DNA from: Streptomyces uncialis
GTDB taxonomy: Bacteria; Actinomycetota; Actinomycetes; Streptomycetales; Streptomycetaceae
NCBI RefSeq assembly: GCF_001905345.1
Contig: NZ_LFBV01000007.1
Coordinates: 248,001-312,000, forward strand
Direction of reading: 5' to 3'
DNA length: 64,000 nucleotides
Shown here: positions 50,290 to 59,352 of the stretch, piece after piece
Layout of the letters: each line of letters opens with the position of its first letter
How positions within the stretch are numbered: the first letter of the stretch is position 1
Translations under genes and position numbers: made by a program
The notes under the pieces: model-generated
Database searches by the model: none
The model's input: only the letters and a program-made list of their open reading frames with translations
Told to the model about the DNA's origin: nothing

Positions 50290-52082
50290 CGGGTTCCCTT
50301 CACATGCGCCACCAGCACGGCGATGTCGTCGTCGCCCGTGGTGCGGAAGTCCGAGGCCATCGCGATCAGCCGCTCGGCCATGTCCCCCGACGACGGCCCG
50401 CACCGACGCACGGCGTCCGGCAGGAGACCCTCGAACATCACACCCTCCTCGGAACGGGCCTCGGTGAGACCGTCGGTGAACATCACCACCGTATCCCCGG
50501 GGCCGAGCCGCACCGCGACCGGCTCCGCGACGATCTCCGGGACGACACCCAGCAGCATCCCGCCCACCGCGACATCCTCCGTCCCCCCGTCCGCCCGCTG
50601 GACCAACGGCCGCGGATGACCCGCCGACGCCACCTCCATCAGACACCCGTCGCCGTCATGGGTGAGAACGGCCACCAGCGCCGTGACGAACCGCGTCGCC
50701 GACTGCGCCGCGAGAGTCGCGTTCAACCGCTTCAACGCCGGCGCGGGCGCGGTCCCGTCCTCCAGCAAGGTCCGCAGGGTGTGCCGCGCCAGACCCGTCA
50801 GCGCGGCGGCCTCCGCACCCCGCCCGCACACGTCCCCGACGAACAGGGCGAGCCCGCCGTCCGCACGGACCACCGCGTCGTAGAAGTCGCCGCCCACCTC
50901 CAGCGACGAGTCGGCGACCTGATAGGCCGCGCCGAGTTCGAGCCCCGGCCAGTCGGGCAGCGCCCCGGGCAGCAGATGGTGCTGAAGCTGCTCCACATGA
51001 CGGCGCCGCTGCTCATAGGCCGTCGTGGTGTCGATGGCCAGGGCGGCGCGGCGCGCCAGGTCGTCGAGGACCCGCAGACCCGCCACCTCGTCGCTGCGCC
51101 GGTGATAGATGAACGTCAGCGTCCCGAGCGCCTTGCCGCGCGCGCTCAACGGGCTCACGCTCAGTGCCCGGACCCGGCCGCCGAACCCCTCGGCGCGCGG
51201 ACCGAACGGCCCTTCCGTGAAGGCCCCGCACTCCTGCACCACACTCTCGCGCTTCTCCAGCGCCAGCCGGAGGAACTCGGCGAACCAGGGATCGTCGCCG
51301 GACACCCGCGACAACCACGGCTGCGCCTCCGCGGCCACATGGGCCGAGGCGACCGGGACGAGCGCCCCGTCCGGCTGGAAGAGATGGACCACACAGCCCT
51401 CCGCCACCGCGGGCACCGCCAGCCGGGCCACCCGGCCCAGCGTCTCCTGCACGTCCAGACTCGAATCCATCTGGAGCGACGCCTCCGCGAGGAAGGCGTC
51501 CTCGGTCTGCCGCCGCTCATGCGCGCGGTACTCGACTATCCGCTGATTGCTCGCCACCAGCACCTCGGACAGCTGGCTCAGCCGCAGCACCAGCCCCGGG
51601 TCCGCCGCGGCCCGGTCGGCCACGCCGACGGAGAACGCGGCCCAGTCGGAACCCCCCAGACCGAATCTGCACTCCACCGCGTACCCGGCCCCTGCCCCGG
51701 CCAGCACGGCCCGCTCGGGATCGAAGTCCTCGCCGGACACCGTCAGATCATGGGTGCACACGGTGAGAGAGCTGCCTGCCGTACCGGCACCGCCCGGTGG
51801 CGGCGATACCCGGCCGGGTCCCGCGACGGCGCCGCCGGAGGGCGGCGCCACGGTCGTCCGCGTGGGCTGCCCGGGCACGGCGGAACGCACGTACGTGAGA
51901 GCGCGGCCGTTCCACCGGGTACCGGCGACGGCCACGACCCCCGGCTCCGCGAGCATCAGCCCGTACACATAGCGCGACATCTGCGCCACGTCATCGATGT
52001 CCTGCGCGGCCCGCCACAGCTCGTGCAGACGGGCCGACCAGACGGTGTCCGCCGAACCGGCGGCGGAGACGCTCTCCGGCAT
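50286..52082 (-). CDS. GAF - SpoIIE (PP2C) phosphatase
   Basis: 598 residues. N-terminal part (60-200) is a weak sensory region, residues about 220-360 a GAF domain (SLDVQETLGRVARLAVPAVA, PLSARGKALGTLTFIYHR), and 380-598 a SpoIIE-like PP2C phosphatase with ADSSLEVGGDFYDAV, LFVGDVCGRGAEAA, ATLAAQSATRFVTALVA and VVMFTDGLTEARSEEG (metal-binding Asp residues present). ATG 52082 has GAGGAG eight bases upstream. Known: such proteins dephosphorylate anti-sigma-factor antagonists. Coupled to the receiver-only regulator gene, it may act in the light-signal chain or a partner-switch, but its target is not in the window. Confidence 0.9.
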   Translation of the reverse strand: MPESVSAAGSADTVWSARLHELWRAAQDIDDVAQMSRYVYGLMLAEPGVVAVAGTRWNGRALTYVRSAVPGQPTRTTVAPPSGGAVAGPGRVSPPPGGAGTAGSSLTVCTHDLTVSGEDFDPERAVLAGAGAGYAVECRFGLGGSDWAAFSVGVADRAAADPGLVLRLSQLSEVLVASNQRIVEYRAHERRQTEDAFLAEASLQMDSSLDVQETLGRVARLAVPAVAEGCVVHLFQPDGALVPVASAHVAAEAQPWLSRVSGDDPWFAEFLRLALEKRESVVQECGAFTEGPFGPRAEGFGGRVRALSVSPLSARGKALGTLTFIYHRRSDEVAGLRVLDDLARRAALAIDTTTAYEQRRRHVEQLQHHLLPGALPDWPGLELGAAYQVADSSLEVGGDFYDAVVRADGGLALFVGDVCGRGAEAAALTGLARHTLRTLLEDGTAPAPALKRLNATLAAQSATRFVTALVAVLTHDGDGCLMEVASAGHPRPLVQRADGGTEDVAVGGMLLGVVPEIVAEPVAVRLGPGDTVVMFTDGLTEARSEEGVMFEGLLPDAVRRCGPSSGDMAERLIAMASDFRTTGDDDIAVLVAHVKGTR

Positions 52083-52243
52083 CACTGTGCTCCTCACCCG
52101 TTCCGTGTCCCCGTGCCGCGGGCCCGGCCGGGACGGCCCCCCGGCACGGGCAGAACGGGAGAATGCCATGCCGGAACGCCCTTCACCAGTGCTCCCGGAC
52201 ATCCGGGACGGCCGCGGCCACGGGTCTCCACCCGCCCCGTCGC

Positions 52244-52624
52244 TCACGCCGACGGCTGTTCCTCGGGGACCGGGCGCCGCTTACCCGGCGGCCTGCCGTG
52301 GGTGTCCAGGTACCAGCGGCCCCAGGTGTCGAGCTGCCCCGCGATGGATTCGAGGCTGCGGCCGGTGCCGGTCAATGTGTAGTCGACCCGGGGCGGGACC
52401 TCACGGTGGACCGTCCGCCCGACCAGCCCGTCGGCCTCCATCTCCCGAAGCTGACGGGTGAGCATCCGCGCGGTGATCCTCGGCAGACCGCGTTTGAGCT
52501 CGCTGAACCGCAGCGTGCCGACCAGCAGCTGTTTGAGGATGGCCAGCTTCCAGCGGCCGCCGAGCACCTCCATCGCGATCTCGACCGCGCAGTAGTCGGG
52601 TGTGTCGTCGACCGTGGTCCGCAT
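52244..52624 (-). CDS. HxlR-family regulator
   Basis: 126 residues; ATG 52624 behind AAGGGGGAACC. Winged helix typical of HxlR: DYCAVEIAMEVLGGRWKLAI, LRFSELKRGLPRITARMLTR, QLREMEADGLVGR and VPPRVDYTLTGTG. An N-terminal Cys (position 12, DDTPDYC) is common in redox-sensing members. Divergent from an MFS transporter, which it probably controls; the intergenic region is 90 bases and contains both -10 boxes in inverted orientation (CATAGT and GATAGT). Inferred: drug-efflux control. Confidence 0.93.
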   Translation of the reverse strand: MRTTVDDTPDYCAVEIAMEVLGGRWKLAILKQLLVGTLRFSELKRGLPRITARMLTRQLREMEADGLVGRTVHREVPPRVDYTLTGTGRSLESIAGQLDTWGRWYLDTHGRPPGKRRPVPEEQPSA

Positions 52625-52702
52625 CAGCGGTTCCCCCTTGGTATACAGACTGGCACTATGGCACAAAAATGACCGTACTTCCCCGGGCGATACCGGGTGA
52701 CC

Positions 52703-52708
52703 GATAGT
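52703..52708 (+). promoter_or_regulatory. -10 box of a leaderless MFS gene
   Basis: GATAGT ends six bases before ATG 52715. The inverted CATAGT on the other strand (52660-52655) probably serves the HxlR gene, and the shared GCACTAT/ATAGTGC inverted repeat spans the divergent promoters. Confidence 0.55.
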
Positions 52709-52714
52709 GCTGCC

Positions 52715-54256
52715 ATGACGAACAGCACGTCCTCCTTACCCTCCGCCCCGCCGACCGCCGATACCGCCGGACGGCGCTGGCTGGTGCTGGCCGTGGTCTC
52801 CGCCGGCCTGTTGCTCTGCGGGATCGACCTGACCGTGCTGCACGCGGCGGTCCCGAGCATGAGCAGGGAACTGCGCCCCAGCAGCACCGAGCTGCTCTGG
52901 ATCATCGACGTCTACTCGCTCACCCTCGCCGCGCTCCTGGTGACCTGCGGGACACTGGGGGACCGGATCGGGCGCAAACGGATGGTCCTCACCGGCTTCG
53001 CGCTGTTCGGGCTGGCCTCCGCCGCCGCGGGCCTCTCCGAATCCACCCCTCAGCTGATCGCCGCGCGGATGCTCCTGGGCGCCGGTGCCGCCATGATCAT
53101 GGCGTCGACCGTCGCGATCATCCGGGTCGTGTTCACCGACGCACGCGAGCGGGCCGTCGCCATCGGCGTCTGGACGGCCGCGCACAGCGTGGGCGCGACG
53201 ATCGGCCCGCTGGTCGGCGGTCTGGTCACCGAGCGGTGGGGCTGGGGAGCCGCCTTCCTGATCAACGTCCCGGTCGCCCTGGTGATCCTCGTGGTCGGCT
53301 TCCTCGTCATCCCCGAGTCACGGACCCCCCGGCCCCGCACCTGGGACCTCGCCGGTGTGGCGCTGTCCGCCACGGGGCTGACCGTCGTGGTGTTCGCCCT
53401 CAAGCGCGGCGGTGAGCACGCGGGCCCCGACCTGTTGGCGGCCCTCGCGGCGGTGACCGGCGCGGCCCTGCTGTACGCCTTCGTCCGCCGTCAGCGCCGG
53501 TCGGCCGAACCGCTGCTGGACCTCTCCCTGTTCGCCGACCGCCGCTTCGTCACCGCCACGTTGTGCGTCGTCGGCTGCTTCGGCAGCTATGTCGCGCTGC
53601 TGTTCTTCCTCACCCAGTGGCTCCAGCAGGTCGGCGGCTTCGCACCGGTCGCCGCGGGCCTCGCGCTGATACCGCTCGCCGCCGCGAACGCCGTCGGCGC
53701 CACGACCGCCCCCCGGGTCTCGGCCCGCTGGGGCAACCGGTGGTCGCTCACCGGCGCGCTCGTCCTTTTCGCGGGGGCGATGGCGCTGATGGCGCTGGTG
53801 GGTGACACGGGAGCGTATCCGCTGCTCGTCGCGCCCCTGGTGGCCGCCGGATACGGGGCGGGGATCGTGATGACGCTGGGCGCGGACTCCATCATGTCCG
53901 CCGCCGATCCCGACCGTTCGGGCGAGGCCGCCGCCATCCAGGAGACGTCGTTCGAGCTCGGTGCCGGACTCGGTGTCGCCGTCCTCGGCACCCTGCTGAC
54001 CGCGAGCTACCGGCTCACGATGCCCGACACCCCGGGCCTGAGCGGGACGGACCGCGACGCCCTGACGGAATCGTTCTCCTCGGCCGAGGAGCTCGCGGGC
54101 AGGCTGGAACCCCCGGAGGCCGGCCGGTTGCTCGGCGCGGCCCGGGCCGCGTACGACCACGGCTTCACCACGGTCGCCGTGTGCACGTCGGCGGCACTGG
54201 CCGCCACGGCGGCCCTCGCCGCCGCCCTGCTCCGACCGCGCCCCGCCGCCCGCTGA
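52715..54256 (+). CDS. MFS drug/proton antiporter, EmrB/QacA type (DHA2)
   Basis: 513 residues with about 14 membrane helices. MFS signatures: GIDLTVLHAAVPSM (TM1), DRIGRKRM after TM2, RMLLGAGAAMIMASTVAII and IGPLVGGLVTERWGWGAAFL in TM5. The 14-helix form with no soluble domains suggests export of hydrophobic or cationic compounds such as antibiotics. ATG 52715 is probably leaderless. Divergent from the HxlR regulator, which probably represses it. Confidence 0.93.
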   Translation: MTNSTSSLPSAPPTADTAGRRWLVLAVVSAGLLLCGIDLTVLHAAVPSMSRELRPSSTELLWIIDVYSLTLAALLVTCGTLGDRIGRKRMVLTGFALFGLASAAAGLSESTPQLIAARMLLGAGAAMIMASTVAIIRVVFTDARERAVAIGVWTAAHSVGATIGPLVGGLVTERWGWGAAFLINVPVALVILVVGFLVIPESRTPRPRTWDLAGVALSATGLTVVVFALKRGGEHAGPDLLAALAAVTGAALLYAFVRRQRRSAEPLLDLSLFADRRFVTATLCVVGCFGSYVALLFFLTQWLQQVGGFAPVAAGLALIPLAAANAVGATTAPRVSARWGNRWSLTGALVLFAGAMALMALVGDTGAYPLLVAPLVAAGYGAGIVMTLGADSIMSAADPDRSGEAAAIQETSFELGAGLGVAVLGTLLTASYRLTMPDTPGLSGTDRDALTESFSSAEELAGRLEPPEAGRLLGAARAAYDHGFTTVAVCTSAALAATAALAAALLRPRPAAR

Positions 54257-54493
54257 CACCGGTCCGTGGCCGGACCCGTCCTTACGTCCGTCGAACGCCG
54301 TGCGTCGCGCCCGGTACCGGTCACGGTGGTCAGAGCCGCCCCCAGGGTGTCCGCTCGTGCTCCATCTGCATCAGCACCGGGGTGCGATCGGGTGGCGGCA
54401 TCCGTGGGGACGCGCGCCCGGACCGGATTCGGGTCCGTCGGCGTTCATGGTGGAGCGACAGCACCAACAGCTTCACGGACTGGAGAGAAACAC

Positions 54494-54754
54494 ATGATTC
54501 GTCGTGTCGCGATCGCCCTGGCAACCGTCACCGTCGCCGGGTTCATGGCGGCAGCACCCGCTGCCGCCACCTCCTCTCCCGAGGTGGAGGCCGCGGAACT
54601 CGGAGGAGGCTACTTCCAGGTCGACGGCTCCCACGCGAGTGGCGAGTTCCTCAACCTCGGCGGCCCGTACGGCATCACCTACGCGCAGGGCAGCGAGGCC
54701 CACCTGCACGCCGAGGGCGCCGGGTTCTACGCGCGCTACCTGCACAGCCGCTGA
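54494..54754 (+). CDS. Small secreted protein, 86 aa
   Basis: ATG 54494 with a GGAGAG site seven bases upstream. The signal peptide RRVAIALATVTVAGFMAAAP ends near AAAT. The mature part (about 60 residues) has no Cys and is Gly/His/Tyr-rich (ELGGGYFQVDGSHASGEF, AHLHAEGAGFYARYLHSR). It is unlike the 77-residue protein at 21234. No recognised family. A terminator follows. Expressed alone; function unknown. Confidence 0.7.
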   Translation: MIRRVAIALATVTVAGFMAAAPAAATSSPEVEAAELGGGYFQVDGSHASGEFLNLGGPYGITYAQGSEAHLHAEGAGFYARYLHSR

Positions 54755-54771
54755 CCCTCCCCGCACGACAC

Positions 54772-54801
54772 GCAGGGCCCGCCCGGGAGGGCGGGCCCTG
54801 C
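54772..54801. terminator. Terminator after the small secreted-protein gene
   Basis: 13-bp arms GCAGGGCCCGCCC (54772-54784) and its complement (54789-54801) with loop GGGA, 17 bases after the stop. Confidence 0.75.
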
Positions 54802-54978
54802 CTGCGTCCCGGCCCGGACGCCTCGGGACGGCACCGCGGGTTCGTCCCGCTGCCGCGACCTCGGCCGGGACCGCCCGACGGCCGGATCACGCGGGACCGC
54901 GAGGCCGCAGGACGAAGCGCCGTTGCGGAGCCGGGCCGCAGCTCGCCCCGGCGGACGGGCAAGCAGACGGTCGGGCAC

Positions 54979-55059
54979 GGCCTGTCGGCCCCGGCCGACC
55001 CGACCGGCCTGTCGGCCCCGGCCGACCCGACCGGCCTGTCGGCCCCGGCCGACCCGACC
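54979..55059 (+). repeat. Three perfect copies of a 27-bp tandem repeat
   Basis: Units at 54979-55005, 55006-55032 and 55033-55059, each beginning GGCCTGTCGGCC and ending GACCCGACC, followed by a degenerate fourth. It lies in a 426-base gap (54755-55180) with no convincing gene. The only long frames here are repeat-driven. Confidence 0.95.
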
Positions 55060-55180
55060 GGCCCACCGGACCCGGCCCACCCGACCCTGCCGACCTGCGT
55101 GATCCGGCCGCCAGGCCGTCCGTCCGCGCCCTTGGCGGGTCGCCCGGCCGGGAGGACAATGCGACCCCGGGGGTGGGGCG

Positions 55181-55984
55181 ATGTGGCTCGGACTTGCGGT
55201 CGGCGCGTGGATTCTCCTGGTGGGCGCGGCGCTGGGCCGCTCGCGCGCCCGCAGAAGACTGCGGCGGTTCCCGGTGGCGGAACGCGAGCGGCGGACAGCG
55301 GTTCCGGTCCACGCGTACGCGTTCCTGTGCGGCGGGCGCCGGCGGACGGCGCAGACCGCTATGACGGCCCTGTACCTCGCGGGCCTGATCGAGGTCCGGC
55401 GCGGCCGGATCGTCCGGACCGGAGCGAACCACGATGTCCCGGACCCGGTGGCGGCCGCGGCCCTGGCGGCCTGCCGCCCCGGACGCCCCGAACGGCCGCG
55501 CGGGGTCGAGGGACGGACGAAGAGAAGCGCTCCGGTCAGCCGGATCGGTGACTCCCTCGCCCGGGACGGCCTGGTCACCCATCCCGGGCTGCTGGCCCGG
55601 ATCGAGGCATGGGAGCGGGCCCTGCTCCTCGCCGCGTTCTTCTCGGCGTTCCTCGCCATGACCGCCCTGATGGTCTGGGACGTCCGGGGCAGTGACCAGG
55701 CCGGTCTGGCCGCTGCCGTGGCCGCGCCGCCCGGCGCCCTCGCGATGATCGTCCTCGCGCGGACGCGGCCCCTGCCCAACGGCCCGACCTCCGAGGGTCG
55801 ACGCGCGATCGAGGAGCAGCCGCTCCCGCCCCGCGAGGACGGGCCGCACGCGCGGACGCTCCACGGCGTGGCCTCCGACGGCCCGCGGAGTCCGCTGATG
55901 CCCGACGGTCTCGCCCGGGTCCTGCGCCGTTCCGAGCCCTCGGCCTGGCAGCCGGACGGTCCGGCGGGACTCGGCGGGCTCTGA
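55181..55984 (+). CDS. TIGR04222-like membrane protein, 267 aa
   Basis: ATG 55181 with a GGGGTGGGG leader. One N-terminal helix (WLGLAVGAWILLVGAALG) is followed by a module containing AFLCGGRRRTAQTAMTALYL, whose GGRRR-A-T-A core is the hallmark of the TIGR04222 family of Streptomyces. Then a domain with two central helices (ALLLAAFFSAFLAMTALMV and a second near 180) and a Pro/Arg-rich tail. Function not known for the family; proteins of this type often sit by secretion or conflict genes, but no such neighbour is obvious here. Start uncertain upstream. Confidence 0.75.
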   Translation: MWLGLAVGAWILLVGAALGRSRARRRLRRFPVAERERRTAVPVHAYAFLCGGRRRTAQTAMTALYLAGLIEVRRGRIVRTGANHDVPDPVAAAALAACRPGRPERPRGVEGRTKRSAPVSRIGDSLARDGLVTHPGLLARIEAWERALLLAAFFSAFLAMTALMVWDVRGSDQAGLAAAVAAPPGALAMIVLARTRPLPNGPTSEGRRAIEEQPLPPREDGPHARTLHGVASDGPRSPLMPDGLARVLRRSEPSAWQPDGPAGLGGL

Positions 55985-56032
55985 CGACGGCGGGGGAGGG
56001 CCGCACGGGCCCCACTTCTCGCGGACGGTGGG

Positions 56033-56683
56033 TCAGCGTCCGCTTGGGCGGCCCGGGGTGCCCGACGCGGGCCGGGACAGCACGGCCGACCGCTCCCAGA
56101 GACCGACCAGGTGCGCGTGCAGGATGTCATGCGCTTCCTCGGCGGTGAGGTGGCCGACGAGGACATGTGCGGTGAGGCCGTCCGCGAGGGCGAGGAGAGT
56201 ACGGGCCGCGCGTACCGGATCGAGGTGCCCGGCGGATCCGGTGTCCTCGGCGACCTCCGCGACGAGCCGGGTGAACATCTCCTCCACTGCCACGTAGTTC
56301 GCCCTCAGCGGTTCGGCGAGCGCTTCGCTGACCGCCGCCTGGGCGACGAAGGCCAGCCAGACCCTGGCCTCGGCGCGGTGTTCCCCGCGGAGCAGCGAGA
56401 CCTCGGCGGCCGCGTGACCCAGGGCGGTGCCGGCCGACTGGGCCGGGCTGCCGACCAGACGGGCCCGTACCCGCTCGGTGATCCGCTCGCCGATGTGCCC
56501 GAGGGCGAACACCAGCATCTCCTCCTTGGTGCGGAAGCACCGCTGGACGGCGCCCATGGACACCTGGGCGCGCGCCGCCACATCGCGCAGCGTCACACCC
56601 TCCAGCCCGTGTTCGTCCGCGAGGTGGCAGACGGCCTCGGCGATGAGCCGGCGTCGGCCCAGGTGATCCACCTGCTTGGGCAT
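56033..56683 (-). CDS. TetR-family regulator
   Basis: 216 residues. Helix-turn-helix GLEGVTLRDVAARAQVSMGA, then VQRCFRTKEEMLVFALGHIG and a helical ligand domain. ATG 56683 has a GGGAGG leader. Divergent from the amidase gene, with two palindromes in the 124-base gap, so it is the likely repressor of the amidase and of itself. The ligand domain gives no clue to the inducer. Confidence 0.92.
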   Translation of the reverse strand: MPKQVDHLGRRRLIAEAVCHLADEHGLEGVTLRDVAARAQVSMGAVQRCFRTKEEMLVFALGHIGERITERVRARLVGSPAQSAGTALGHAAAEVSLLRGEHRAEARVWLAFVAQAAVSEALAEPLRANYVAVEEMFTRLVAEVAEDTGSAGHLDPVRAARTLLALADGLTAHVLVGHLTAEEAHDILHAHLVGLWERSAVLSRPASGTPGRPSGR

Positions 56684-56732
56684 GTTCGGTGCCTCCCCGC
56701 TCTTCGGTGCTCGGTTCCGCCGCCCACTTTAT

Positions 56733-56783
56733 TCGATGCGCCCGTATCGATTCCGGAGTACGGTTCCGATGCAAGCGCATCGG
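56733..56783. promoter_or_regulatory. Twin palindromic operators between the TetR and amidase genes
   Basis: TCGATGCGCCCGTATCGA (56733-56750; one mismatched pair) and CCGATGCAAGCGCATCGG (56766-56783; perfect 7-bp arms), 33 bp apart centre to centre, about three helical turns, which fits two dimers on one face. Confidence 0.75.
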
Positions 56784-56807
56784 TTCATGATCGAGGAGGG
56801 GACGGGC

Positions 56808-58223
56808 ATGCGGGACGCCCTGTGGAAGATGTCGGCCACCGCCCAGGCGGAGGCCGTACGCGGCGCGGAGATATCGGCGGTCGAACTGATCGGGAGTCAT
56901 CTGGAGCGCATCGCGGAGGTCAATCCGCGGGTGAACGCGATCACCCAGCTCCTCGCGGAGCGCGCGTACGAGGCCGCCGCCCGGACGGACCGCCGCCGCG
57001 CCGCGGGAGAGCCGCTGGGCCCGCTCGCGGGTGTGCCGTTCACGGTGAAGGAGAGCACCCCCGTCGAGGGCGTGCCGACCACGTTCGGCGCCGAACGCTT
57101 CCGGGACCTGGTGGCGCGGGCCGACGCGCTCCCGGTGGCACGTCTGCGGGCGGCCGGGGCCGTCCCCATCGGGCACACCAACATCCCCACCCTGATCCTG
57201 GCGGGGATGCACACCCGCAGCGAGCTGTACGGCGACACGGTCAATCCGTGGGACAGCGGCCGGACCCCGGGCGGCTCCAGCGGAGGTGACGCGGTCGCCG
57301 TCGCCACGGGGCTCGCGCCGCTCGGGCTCGGCAACGACTCCGGCGGATCGGTGCGCATCCCGGCCCAGTTCTGCGGTGTGGCCGCGCTGAAGCCGTCCAC
57401 CGGCCGCTTTCCCGCCGACCACCGCGTGCTCGGTCCGGACGACCCCGGCCCGGCCTCCCAGGCGCTCGTCACCGACGGACCGCTGGCCCGCTGCGTGGGC
57501 GATCTGCGGCTGGCGTACGAGGTGCTGGCCGGGACCGATCCGCGGGACCCCCGGGCCGTGCCGGTGCCCCTCCACGGCGAGCCGCTCCCCGGCCCCGTGA
57601 AGGTCGCGGTCGTGACGGACCCCGGCGGGCACGGCGTCCACCCCACTGTCCGCGCGGCCGTCGCGACCGCGGCCGACGCGCTCCGTGACGCCGGGTACGA
57701 CGTACGTGAGATCGAGGACGTACCACGGCTGGACGAGGCGCTGGAGGTGTACGGCCGGATCACCATGACCGAGTTCGCCCCGGCCTGGCCCGTGGTGCGC
57801 ACACTGCTCGGCGAGGGCGGGGACCGCTACATCCGGATGGCGATGGAGCGGACCCCGCCCGCGAGCGCGGACGAGTTCATGAAGCTGATGGGCACCTGGA
57901 TGGGCATCCGCCGCTCATGGGCCGAGTTCCTCGACGCGTACCCGCTGCTGCTCGGCCCGGTGTTCACCGAGCCGCCCGTCGAGCCGGGTCTGGAATCCCG
58001 CGACCGGGCGGGCCGGGACCGGGTCGGCACGGCGATGCGGCTGTGCACCGTGACCAGCTTCGTCGGCGTGCCCGGTGTGGCAGTGCCGACCGGGGTGAGC
58101 GAGGGGCTGCCGTCCGGGGTGCAGATCGTCGGACGGGCGTTCCGGGAGGACCTGTGTCTGGCCGCCGCGCAGGCCGTCGAGGATCGGCTCGGGATCCTCA
58201 CACCGGTGGACCCGGGCCGCTGA
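56808..58223 (+). CDS. Amidase-signature family hydrolase
   Basis: 471 residues; ATG 56808 with GAGGAGGG upstream. Catalytic triad of the amidase signature family: Lys81 in FTVKES, cis-Ser157 in GGSSGGDA and nucleophile Ser181 in GNDSGGSVRIPA. Known: these enzymes hydrolyse amides or related esters. The N-terminal part (MRDALWKMSATAQAEAVRGA) resembles other actinobacterial amidases of broad specificity; it is not the GatA subunit (no GatB/GatC nearby). Controlled by the divergent TetR. Confidence 0.93.
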   Translation: MRDALWKMSATAQAEAVRGAEISAVELIGSHLERIAEVNPRVNAITQLLAERAYEAAARTDRRRAAGEPLGPLAGVPFTVKESTPVEGVPTTFGAERFRDLVARADALPVARLRAAGAVPIGHTNIPTLILAGMHTRSELYGDTVNPWDSGRTPGGSSGGDAVAVATGLAPLGLGNDSGGSVRIPAQFCGVAALKPSTGRFPADHRVLGPDDPGPASQALVTDGPLARCVGDLRLAYEVLAGTDPRDPRAVPVPLHGEPLPGPVKVAVVTDPGGHGVHPTVRAAVATAADALRDAGYDVREIEDVPRLDEALEVYGRITMTEFAPAWPVVRTLLGEGGDRYIRMAMERTPPASADEFMKLMGTWMGIRRSWAEFLDAYPLLLGPVFTEPPVEPGLESRDRAGRDRVGTAMRLCTVTSFVGVPGVAVPTGVSEGLPSGVQIVGRAFREDLCLAAAQAVEDRLGILTPVDPGR

Positions 58224-58261
58224 GACGCGCACCGCCCGCTCTCCTCGCCGCCGTCACCCCG

Positions 58262-58816
58262 TCACAGGGCCCACCGGCAGTACATACGACGACCGTCCGA
58301 CCCTGCGCGACCGGCCAGCCCCGCCAGCTGGGCCAGCGCCTGACCCGCGTCCTCGGAGGTGTATCCGGACGCTTCGAGTTCCTCGGTGCCCGACCACGGC
58401 CCGGCGGCTTCCGCGAGGGCGGCGGGCGTGGCCGACGCCAACGCCTCCTGAAGGGTGTCGGACACGCTCATGATGAAGGCGCTCTCCGACTCGGGGGACG
58501 AGAGCAGCTGTCCCGAGCGGGGGCGCCGGGTCGCCTCGTCATAGGAGCAGCCGGTCAGGATCGCTTCGAGACGGGCCAGCACGACGACCGGATCGATCCC
58601 CCTGAGCGGGACCACGTCGAAGGTCGCGGGGTCGGGCCCGTCGGGCTGGTCAAGGACACGGACGGCCACGTCGTCGTCGGCCGCCGAGAAGTATTCGCAC
58701 ATCACCATGCAGTGATCGTCGCATCCACCACTGACATCGACCGTGGTGGCCGGGTTCCGGTGGCCGGGTTCCATGGCCCACAGGAGATCCGGCCAATTGT
58801 CCTCCGAGGCGCTCAC
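58262..58816 (-). CDS. Hypothetical protein, 184 aa
   Basis: GTG 58816 start; the ribosome-binding site is poor. I do not recognise a family. It has a Cys-rich stretch in VSGGCDDHCMVMCEYF, then a central part (PLRGIDPVVVLARLEAIL, LTGCSYDEATRRP) and a C-terminal helical part (DTLQEALASATPAALAEAA). There are no TM or signal segments. The DHCMVMC arrangement could be a metal or redox site, but this is not established. Convergent with the amidase gene, 38 bases from its stop. Confidence 0.65.
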   Translation of the reverse strand: MSASEDNWPDLLWAMEPGHRNPATTVDVSGGCDDHCMVMCEYFSAADDDVAVRVLDQPDGPDPATFDVVPLRGIDPVVVLARLEAILTGCSYDEATRRPRSGQLLSSPESESAFIMSVSDTLQEALASATPAALAEAAGPWSGTEELEASGYTSEDAGQALAQLAGLAGRAGSDGRRMYCRWAL

Positions 58817-58919
58817 CTTCAGCGTTGATCAAGCCCTGTCAGGTCGATACGCTGTTTGACTTGGGGGTTTTCGGGACATCGTTCCCGAACGCTCGTCGTA
58901 TTCCAGGGGTGGGGGCTCC

Positions 58920-59342
58920 ATGATCAGGAAGCACAGGTTCGTCTTGTCGGCGGCAGCGATCGTGCTCGCCGCGGTACCGGCGACGCTGGTGGTCCAGGAC
59001 CGGCTCGACGCGGCGGAGCGGGATTCGCTCGAACGCGCCGCCCAGCGGATCTTCCAGCGCGACGCCGACCTCAGCACGGCGTCCTGGCGGAGTCACCCTG
59101 CGCCCGCGGGCAGGGACTGGGGCGGAGCGGCGGCCGAAGCCCGGGTCGACCAGGTGGAGAAGCGGGGCGAACGCGCCAAGGTGTGGGTCCAGCAGCTCAC
59201 GACGCCGTACACGACCACCCCGACCGGTACGAAGCCGGAGGCGACCGTTCCCTATGTGTCGTCCCATCTCTTCGTCTTCGAACGGACCGGCGAAGACTGG
59301 CGGTTGGCCGAGGACCTCACCCGCTCCGACCAGCCGGAGTAG
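58920..59342 (+). CDS. Secreted or membrane-anchored hypothetical protein, 140 aa
   Basis: ATG 58920 with a GGGGTGGGGG leader. The N-terminal helix (VLSAAAIVLAAVPATLVV) is a signal anchor or uncleaved signal, with no clear cleavage site. The remainder is a small alpha/beta domain (ERDSLERAAQRIFQRDAD, RVDQVEKRGERAKVWV, SHLFVFERTGEDWRLAEDL) similar to the W-R-L strand of SnoaL/NTF2-like extracytoplasmic domains. No catalytic residues assigned. A strong hairpin follows its stop. Confidence 0.7.
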   Translation: MIRKHRFVLSAAAIVLAAVPATLVVQDRLDAAERDSLERAAQRIFQRDADLSTASWRSHPAPAGRDWGGAAAEARVDQVEKRGERAKVWVQQLTTPYTTTPTGTKPEATVPYVSSHLFVFERTGEDWRLAEDLTRSDQPE

Positions 59343-59352
59343 TGGAACGGTG

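Noticed and set aside
54979..55059. Possible CRISPR array or repeat protein
   Set aside because: 27-bp copies abut without spacers; frames through it are repeat-driven with no start signals or domains.
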